Below, in pieces: positions 59,077 to 64,000 of a stretch of 64,000 bases of DNA. Every line of letters starts with the position of its first letter. The first letter of the stretch is position 1. Source of the DNA: Streptococcus porcinus (GTDB lineage Bacteria > Bacillota > Bacilli > Lactobacillales > Streptococcaceae). The position numbers were made by a program, and so were the translations under genes. The notes under the pieces are model-generated. The model was given only the letters and a program-made list of their open reading frames with translations, ran no database searches and was not told the origin of the DNA. Location: the NCBI RefSeq assembly GCF_901542335.1, contig NZ_LR594036.1, forward strand, positions 1,736,001 through 1,800,000, given 5' to 3'.

Positions 59077-59592
59077 CTAGTCGTGATACTCACCACGATC
59101 CCACTTTTCTAAAAATTCTGTAAAGAACTCTGGATCTTCTTGGTTAGTAGCTGGATGTTCTAGATTAGCAATTTTAGCAATCAGTTTTTTATTATTCTCT
59201 GTTTCTTTATATTCTGCATTGATGAAGGCATCAATAATATCACACATCAATAACTCTCCAGTAATTTTACCACCAAACCCGATGACATTAGCATTTAACT
59301 CTTCTTTTGCATAAAGAGCCGTCGTCATGTCACGAACTAATGCAGATCGAACGCCAGCAACCTTATTAGCAGCATTATTGATGCCGACACCAGTCCCGCA
59401 AATACAGACACCTAAGTCTGCTTGTCCTTGAACCACAGCCTCACCGACCTTTTTACCAAAAATTGGATAATGTGTTCTCATATGATCATAAGTCCCAAAA
59501 TCTATAACATCGTAACCCTTTTGTTTCAAGAAATCTACTACCGCCATCTTCTCATTTGTAACAATATGGTCAGAGCCAATTGCGATTTTCAT
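59077..59592 (-). CDS. lacB: Galactose-6-phosphate isomerase subunit B
   Basis: With LacA forms the isomerase converting galactose 6-phosphate to tagatose 6-phosphate. A 171-residue RpiB-like protein: [20 protein letters not shown], the catalytic-type loop [16 protein letters not shown] (Cys present), and [20 protein letters not shown]. LacB-type length, longer than LacA. It lies 5 bp after the previous gene's end and 8 bp from lacC. Confidence 0.93.
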   Translation of the reverse strand: MKIAIGSDHIVTNEKMAVVDFLKQKGYDVIDFGTYDHMRTHYPIFGKKVGEAVVQGQADLGVCICGTGVGINNAANKVAGVRSALVRDMTTALYAKEELNANVIGFGGKITGELLMCDIIDAFINAEYKETENNKKLIAKIANLEHPATNQEDPEFFTEFLEKWDRGEYHD

Positions 59593-59608
59593 CTTTTAAT
59601 CCTCCTTT

Positions 59609-60034
59609 TTAAGCCATTTTATTTAGCATGTCAACACGAATTTGGTGACGCCCACCATCGTATTGAGCTGATACAAAAGCTTTGACAATATTTTCTGCCA
59701 GTTTTTGACCAACAATTTCAGATCCAATGGTTATTACTCGAGCGTTATTGTGTTGACGAGTCATATAAGCAGATCTTTCATCGGATACTTCTGCAGCCAC
59801 CATTCCTTTAAGTTTAGTGGCAACCATGAAAGGACCTGCTCCATAAGCATCAATCATGATGCCTAGATTTTCCTCTGATTCTTGCACAGCTTTAACAAGA
59901 GCTAGTGTATTATCAACAAAGTCTTTATCTAAGTCTGAAATATCTTTAGTTTGATAACCTTCCTTGATTAAGAAAGATTTGATTTGGTTTTTCAAGTCAT
60001 ATCCTTGTGCATCTGCACCTATTATAATAGTCAT
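59609..60034 (-). CDS. lacA: Galactose-6-phosphate isomerase subunit A
   Basis: RpiB-fold partner of LacB, 141 residues, starting [20 protein letters not shown]. It has [21 protein letters not shown] in place of the LacB CGTG loop, as normal for LacA, which lacks the catalytic Cys. It lies 120 bp after the EIIC gene, with a hairpin between them, and 16 bp before lacB. Confidence 0.93.
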   Translation of the reverse strand: MTIIIGADAQGYDLKNQIKSFLIKEGYQTKDISDLDKDFVDNTLALVKAVQESEENLGIMIDAYGAGPFMVATKLKGMVAAEVSDERSAYMTRQHNNARVITIGSEIVGQKLAENIVKAFVSAQYDGGRHQIRVDMLNKMA

Positions 60035-60101
60035 TTTTTCTCCTTATTACTAAAAAATGTGCTAAATCTATGGGTTTACTTTACAAGCTCTATTAAACTT
60101 T

Positions 60102-60143
60102 AAAGACTAACACCAATAGTTTTCCTACTGGTGTCACGTCTTT
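60102..60143 (-). terminator. Intercistronic hairpin between EIIC and lacA
   Basis: AAAGACTAACACCAATAG (60102-60119) is largely complementary to 60126-60143 and forms a long stem, but no T tract follows on the minus strand. It may be a processing or stability hairpin rather than a full terminator. Confidence 0.45.
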
Positions 60144-60154
60144 ATAGTCACTCT

Positions 60155-61603
60155 CTAATCTTGAGCCAGTTTGTAGGCTTCATTACGTTTTTTCATTTCT
60201 TTTGCATACCAAGCAAAGAGTCCAAGGTAAATCCCTAAAAAGACTACTAACGTCATGAGAGCAGCGATTTGCCCTGTGGTGGCACGACCGATAACATAGC
60301 CAAAGATTTTCTCCATGGGGCCTTCAAGCGTAGAATGAGTGATTAGTGACTCTGCCGGTGCCCCCTTAGGAAAGGCTCCTACTTTTTTAGCCAATTCCGT
60401 AGCAAATGGGGCAATCATTGTTCCAGAGAGTAAGAATAAAGGCAATAAAAGTGATCCAAATAAAATCATCCGAATTAATCTACCACGAGTAACAACGAGC
60501 AGGGCTGGTGTCACTCCCATAGCAATAATACCTGCAAGTGGTAGAATTCCATTTCCAACTTTTGACAATAATAGAGCCTCAACCAACATGATGGGTGCTA
60601 AAATATTGGCACACGCCCAAATTTCTGCACGTCCTGCAATAAAAGGCCAATCTAGACCTATATTAAAGCGTCGCCCACCCATTTTTGCATTGGCAAAATT
60701 GGTAATACCTTGAGATAGTGGCTCTACTGCTGCAATAAACCATGAACCGATGAGAGAGAATAATTCTAGACAAGCACCTGCTGTGAAACCAAGTTCAAAC
60801 CAATGTTTAATTGATAAAATTTTAAAATGAGGATCTCCCATAATTCCAATCACAAATCCAAGAATCATTCCAATAAAAAATTTAGAACCCCAAAATCCAA
60901 TTTTCTTGTTTAATTTAGCAGCATCAAAGTCATATTTATCTAATCCTGGAAAGACTTTATCAAAGATTTTGTCCAATACCATGATAATCGGGTTCATCAT
61001 GTAATTCATATGGGTGGACGTCATAGGCGAGTTAGGACCCGTTGCTAATAAATCATCAAATGTAGGCTTCATTAAATCAGAATTGATAATTTTCAATACA
61101 CCAACTAAGATGACTGCTAGGGTCGCTATGAAAAGCGATAAGATAACCGGAAGATGATTCTTTGCAGCATACCACATTATTAATAAACCAGTGATAGAAA
61201 GATGCCAGATATCAAAGATATCTACATCTAGAGTGTCTGTTTTATTCATGATGATCATAATGATATTAACTATTAACATGACTAAGAGAAAATAAAGTGT
61301 GTATGGTGACCCCCACGTTATCGTTGCTAATGGAGCCCAGCCGACATCAATTATATTTAAACTAATACCTGTATTTTTCACAAAAGCCTGTAAAGATTCA
61401 GAGAAAGCTCCTGTTAAAATACCAATAATAGCCCCGATACCTGTTAAAGCAATAGCTAATTTAATCCCGCCTTCCAAAGCCTTGGTAAATTTTACGCCAA
61501 AAGCCATTGCAAGCCCTGTCATGACAGCTAACATGACGACTCCAGATCCCATCTTAATCAACGGAGTAAGCATATGGTTAATTACTTCTAAAAATGATTG
61601 CAT
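60155..61603 (-). CDS. PTS galactitol-family EIIC component
   Basis: Membrane permease of a galactitol-type (GatC) PTS, 482 residues with about 10-12 helices. It contains ANAKMGGRRFNIGLDWPFIAG and WGSKFFIGMILGFVIGIMGD, typical of GatC. With EIIB and EIIA upstream it forms a three-component PTS. Placed ahead of lacABCD, it should import galactose or galactitol-type substrate as the phosphate that feeds the tagatose pathway. Confidence 0.9.
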   Translation of the reverse strand: MQSFLEVINHMLTPLIKMGSGVVMLAVMTGLAMAFGVKFTKALEGGIKLAIALTGIGAIIGILTGAFSESLQAFVKNTGISLNIIDVGWAPLATITWGSPYTLYFLLVMLIVNIIMIIMNKTDTLDVDIFDIWHLSITGLLIMWYAAKNHLPVILSLFIATLAVILVGVLKIINSDLMKPTFDDLLATGPNSPMTSTHMNYMMNPIIMVLDKIFDKVFPGLDKYDFDAAKLNKKIGFWGSKFFIGMILGFVIGIMGDPHFKILSIKHWFELGFTAGACLELFSLIGSWFIAAVEPLSQGITNFANAKMGGRRFNIGLDWPFIAGRAEIWACANILAPIMLVEALLLSKVGNGILPLAGIIAMGVTPALLVVTRGRLIRMILFGSLLLPLFLLSGTMIAPFATELAKKVGAFPKGAPAESLITHSTLEGPMEKIFGYVIGRATTGQIAALMTLVVFLGIYLGLFAWYAKEMKKRNEAYKLAQD

Positions 61604-61619
61604 ATCATCTTCCCCTTAC

Positions 61620-61925
61620 CTAGTTTAATCCATGGTCTTTGATGACCCGCTCTAATTCTGCAAAGACTGGCTCACTCATAACAGGAATCCGATAGAGAAT
61701 GGGTCCGGCTTCCACCGTTGGTATTGGCATATCAAATCCTAGATCTGTTTTTGCAATTGGTGTAAAAATATCATATTTTGAAACCATTTCTTCAGTGATA
61801 TCTTTGACCATTACAGCATCACAGCGGACACTATAACCTTTTTCTAGCATTTTTCTTTCAATAGCCTCTTTGATTTGATGACTAGAGTTAACTCCCGCAC
61901 CACATGCAGCTAAAATTTTAATCAT
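61620..61925 (-). CDS. PTS galactitol-family EIIB component
   Basis: A 101-residue cytoplasmic PTS phosphocarrier. The P-loop ILAACGAGVNSSHQI carries the phosphorylatable Cys8. The rest is the EIIB-GatB alpha/beta fold. It overlaps the EIIA gene by 8 bp and lies 16 bp from EIIC, a tightly packed set. Confidence 0.92.
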   Translation of the reverse strand: MIKILAACGAGVNSSHQIKEAIERKMLEKGYSVRCDAVMVKDITEEMVSKYDIFTPIAKTDLGFDMPIPTVEAGPILYRIPVMSEPVFAELERVIKDHGLN

Positions 61926-62391
61926 TTGTAAGTACTCCTTCTTTTAATAAATAATTTTTGATGACTTTATAATCGTCTCCGCATTGCTCTAGTTTCTCCA
62001 TATTTCCCTTCTCAATAAAGAAACTAATTAAATGTGACAAAATTTTAGTTTGCCCGTCATTCTTTGAATTGATAATAAAGAAGAAATGACGAACCAAACA
62101 GTCCTCACTAGGGTCAATCATGTGTTTAAAAACAAGAGGTCTTTCGTTTCTAACATAGACTACCTTATTGGTTAAACAATACTTCGTCTCGGTATGAGGT
62201 ATAGCAGCATAACGGATGTTGCTACCATCTTTAAAATCAATTTTCAAACCAGTTGGAAACTCTTTCTCTCTATTTTTTAATGCCTCTTTGTAATTCTCCG
62301 TGACATAATGTAATTTGTGGAGATGAGAAGCTACCTCATCAAATAATTGATCTTGAGAGGTTACATTCGTAAAAACAATGTCTATGGACAT
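61918..62391 (-). CDS. PTS EIIA component (fructose/mannitol-type)
   Basis: A 157-residue EIIA domain protein. The phosphorylated His is in AAIPHTETKYC, and GLKIDFKDGSNIRYAAIPHT is the typical preceding region. First gene of the PTS-lac operon; GAAAGGTGG precedes the ATG. It accepts phosphate from HPr and passes it to EIIB Cys8. Confidence 0.9.
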   Translation of the reverse strand: MSIDIVFTNVTSQDQLFDEVASHLHKLHYVTENYKEALKNREKEFPTGLKIDFKDGSNIRYAAIPHTETKYCLTNKVVYVRNERPLVFKHMIDPSEDCLVRHFFFIINSKNDGQTKILSHLISFFIEKGNMEKLEQCGDDYKVIKNYLLKEGVLTND

Positions 62392-62439
62392 CTAATACCA
62401 CCTTTCTAAAATTTTTCAGCCTTTCGATAATATTTCCAA

Positions 62440-62453
62440 AGTAACCGTTTACA
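62440..62453 (-). promoter_or_regulatory. cre-like box (CcpA) in the PTS/lac operon leader
   Basis: TGTAAACGGTTACT on the minus strand matches 13 of 14 positions of TGWAARCGYTWNCW. It lies downstream of the -10, fitted to block elongation when glucose is present. Confidence 0.7.
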
Positions 62454-62470
62454 TGATTCATTCATAGTAT

Positions 62471-62499
62471 ATAATAGTATATAAATAAACATAAATCAA
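62471..62499 (-). promoter_or_regulatory. Promoter of the PTS/lac operon
   Basis: TTGATT (-35, 62494-62499), 17 bp, TATTAT (-10, 62471-62476) on the minus strand, with cre and LacR-type repeats around it. Confidence 0.7.
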
Positions 62500-62537
62500 C
62501 ACTTTTTGTTTATTTATATGTTTATTTGTGTTTGTTT
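62483..62537. promoter_or_regulatory. Cluster of TGTTTATTT repeats (likely LacR operators)
   Basis: TGTTTATTT occurs at 62507-62515 and 62519-62527, TGTTTGTTT at 62529-62537, and the inverted copy AAATAAACA at 62483-62491. These overlap the PTS -35 and spacer and lie before the lacR promoter. DeoR-family regulators commonly bind such repeated T-rich heptamers, so they are likely LacR sites. Confidence 0.6.
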
Positions 62538-62547
62538 ATGTTAATTA

Positions 62548-62575
62548 TTGTAAAAAATAACCTTTATGCTATGAT
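62548..62575 (+). promoter_or_regulatory. Promoter of lacR
   Basis: TTGTAA (62548-62553), 16 bp, TGC-TATGAT (-10 at 62570-62575), followed by AAAGGAG at 62596-62602. Confidence 0.55.
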
Positions 62576-62607
62576 TAGAAAAGGAAATACAGAAAAAGGA
62601 GACCAGT

Positions 62608-63369
62608 GTGTTAAAAAGAGAAAGACTCCTAAACATTATGGATATGGTAAACACTAAGGGAATTATAACCGTCAATGAAATCATCGAAACTTTAAAAATT
62701 TCTGATATGACTGCTCGTCGTGACTTAGATGAATTAGAAAATTCCGGGAAATTAGTCCGTATCCATGGGGGGGCACAAAGCATTGCTTATCCAACAAAAG
62801 TCGAAAAGTCTAATACCGAAAAATTATCAGTGCAAATAAGAGAAAAAAAAGAAATTGCTAACACCGCTAGCACATTGGTTAGAGATGGCGAAACAATTTT
62901 TATCGGCCCAGGTACAACTCTTGAATTCTTCGCTGAGCGATTAGTTCAAAAACAACTTCGTATTGTCACCAACAGCCTTCCCATTTTTACTATTCTAAAA
63001 AATAGCCCCAAGATTGATTTAATTCTTATCGGGGGTGAGTATAGAGAAATTACAGGTGCTTTTGTCGGTTCACTGACCAATCAGAGCATTTCCTCTCTCA
63101 AGTTTTCTAAATGTTTCATCAGTTGTAATGGTATTTATGGCAAAGATATTGCAACTTATAATGAAGCTGAAGGAGAAATTCAAAAATTAGCACTGGATAA
63201 TTCCTTTGAAAAGTTTGTTTTAGTTGATAGCAAAAAATTTAATACCTACGATTTCTCTGTTTTCTACCAATTAGATCAGATTAACCAAGTTATAACAGAT
63301 TCTACTATTTCTAAGGAAACTATAGAAGACTACCAAACATTTACAGACATTATCATTGCACAAAAATAA
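62608..63369 (+). CDS. lacR: DeoR-family lactose/tagatose operon repressor
   Basis: A 253-residue DeoR-type regulator. The helix-turn-helix is GIITVNEIIETLKISDMTARRD cut to its core TVNEIIETLKISDMTARRD (about 17-36), followed by DLDELENSGKLVRIHGGA. The ligand domain (DGETIFIGPGTTLEFFAERL) binds a sugar phosphate, expected to be tagatose 6-phosphate. It starts with GTG after AAAGGAG and is divergent from the PTS genes it probably represses. Confidence 0.9.
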   Translation: MLKRERLLNIMDMVNTKGIITVNEIIETLKISDMTARRDLDELENSGKLVRIHGGAQSIAYPTKVEKSNTEKLSVQIREKKEIANTASTLVRDGETIFIGPGTTLEFFAERLVQKQLRIVTNSLPIFTILKNSPKIDLILIGGEYREITGAFVGSLTNQSISSLKFSKCFISCNGIYGKDIATYNEAEGEIQKLALDNSFEKFVLVDSKKFNTYDFSVFYQLDQINQVITDSTISKETIEDYQTFTDIIIAQK

Positions 63370-63396
63370 GGACTTCAAAATTTGAAGTCCTTTTCT
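63368..63396. terminator. Terminator of lacR and copZ
   Basis: AAGGACTTC/GAAGTCCTT (63368-63376 with 63384-63392) with an A/T-rich loop, ending in TTTT, overlaps the lacR stop. Convergent copZ can use it from the other strand. Confidence 0.75.
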
Positions 63397-63414
63397 AGTC
63401 TCTAAATTAATTAT

Positions 63415-63615
63415 CTAGGCCTTTTCAATTGTAAATTTACTTCCTTTTAAAGCGCGCTTAAGTGATAAAGTAAAAGGGTTTCCTGTAATGACTGCCTTTC
63501 CTTCTGCTAGACGAATATCAACATGTTGAACCCCTCTTACTGATTCTAGTTTTTCAGTTACAGTTTTCACACAGCCCTCACATTTCATACCACTTATCCT
63601 ATAAGTCTTTTCCAT
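63415..63615 (-). CDS. copZ: Copper chaperone CopZ
   Basis: A 66-residue heavy-metal-associated domain protein. The Cu(I)-binding motif is MKCEGC (MxCxxC) with a Met before the first Cys. It delivers copper to the CopA exporter. It lies 18 bp after copA on the same strand, as in the streptococcal cop operon. Confidence 0.93.
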   Translation of the reverse strand: MEKTYRISGMKCEGCVKTVTEKLESVRGVQHVDIRLAEGKAVITGNPFTLSLKRALKGSKFTIEKA

Positions 63616-63633
63616 AATTTTCTCCCTCTTAGT

Positions 63634-64000
63634 TTATAATTTGATTGTTTTTAATCGCAGAGCATTCAGAACAACAGAAATCGAACTTAAGCTCATAGCC
63701 ATAGCAGCAAGCATGGGATTAAGTAACGGTCCCCCAAATAAATGGAGAACTCCCATGGCAATTGGTATCATCAAAATATTGTAAATGAAAGCCCAAAATA
63801 AATTTTCTTTAATCACTCGAATTGTTTGACGACTCAATGATATAGCTTTAAGCAAGTCTGTTAGTTGCGTATGCATCAAAATAATATCTGCTGATTCAAT
63901 GGCAATATCTGTTCCAGAACCAATCGCAATCCCTAAATTAGCTACTGCTAATGCTGGGGCGTCATTTATACCATCCCCAACCATAGCTACGAGTTCCTTA
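63634..64000 (-). CDS. copA: Copper-exporting P1B-type ATPase, C-terminal part (cut by window edge)
   Basis: The last ~121 residues of a P-type ATPase. The hinge motif [13 protein letters not shown] and [10 protein letters not shown] belong to the ATP-binding domain. Two C-terminal helices follow with [18 protein letters not shown] and [17 protein letters not shown], the second containing the MxxSS copper site of P1B-1 pumps. The gene continues past base 64000. It belongs with copZ to the cop operon; a copY regulator would be expected further upstream. Confidence 0.9.
   Translation of the reverse strand, partial: KELVAMVGDGINDAPALAVANLGIAIGSGTDIAIESADIILMHTQLTDLLKAISLSRQTIRVIKENLFWAFIYNILMIPIAMGVLHLFGGPLLNPMLAAMAMSLSSISVVLNALRLKTIKL

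Noticed and set aside
62483..62540. Short T-rich repeats as a possible CRISPR or tandem array
   Set aside because: The units are 9 bp with irregular spacing of 10-24 bp and one inverted copy, which fits operators rather than an array.

Overview
The window is low-GC Firmicute chromosome from a pyogenic-group Streptococcus, closely resembling S. pyogenes or S. dysgalactiae. The signs are the gmk-rpoZ-priA-fmt order, the gpsB-rnpB-rlmL-mapZ cell-division block, a short dcw cluster (rsmH-ftsL-pbp2X-mraY), glpK-glpO-glpF, and a second tagatose operon of the Lac.1 type next to copper genes. Species was assigned from family recognition only. No tRNA or rRNA genes, CRISPR array, prophage or intact transposase was seen.

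Layout: 1-5627 housekeeping on the minus strand (fmt partial, priA, rpoZ, gmk, rny). 5783-6265 luxS, then a decayed gene and a small hairpin repeat. 6870-13823 division and wall genes (mapZ, rlmL, rnpB, gpsB, ypsA-like, recU, pbp1A). 14077-20129 lipoprotein, pepC, nadE-pncB and an amino-acid permease. 20255-24066 trxB, a DUF4059 membrane protein and a polar amino-acid (probably cystine) ABC importer. 24254-30222 cshB and the dcw genes. 30304-35082 proBA, an EcsAB-like ABC exporter and a bacteriocin-immunity-like gene. 35242-45106 tkt, a transaldolase-like gene, an Mga-type regulator coupled to an unusual flavoprotein, and the glycerol operon. 45245-48846 glycyl-tRNA synthetase under a T-box. 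48910-53710 a membrane methyltransferase, an aldo/keto reductase, an orphan EIIC-like protein with a DUF915 hydrolase, and nagA. 53875-57023 a repeat-containing membrane protein, DegV, a TetR regulator and a HAD phosphatase. 57154-63369 the lacD-C-B-A/PTS operon and divergent lacR. 63415-64000 copZ and the end of copA.

Carbon-source control is visible in the DNA: cre-like (CcpA) boxes lie at glpK, the PTS/lac operon and probably tkt, a NagR-like palindrome lies at nagA, and a cluster of TGTTTATTT repeats lies between lacR and the PTS genes. GlpK keeps the HPr-phosphorylated histidine.

Most of the window is ordinary core genome. The more unusual points are: a transposase-less palindromic element apparently inserted in the loop of the cshB terminator with a 6-bp duplication; two promoters whose geometry predicts leaderless mRNAs (proB and a flavoprotein gene); that flavoprotein lacking the redox cysteine of its family while overlapping an Mga-like regulator gene; and an orphan, degenerate EIIC coupled to a DUF915 hydrolase.
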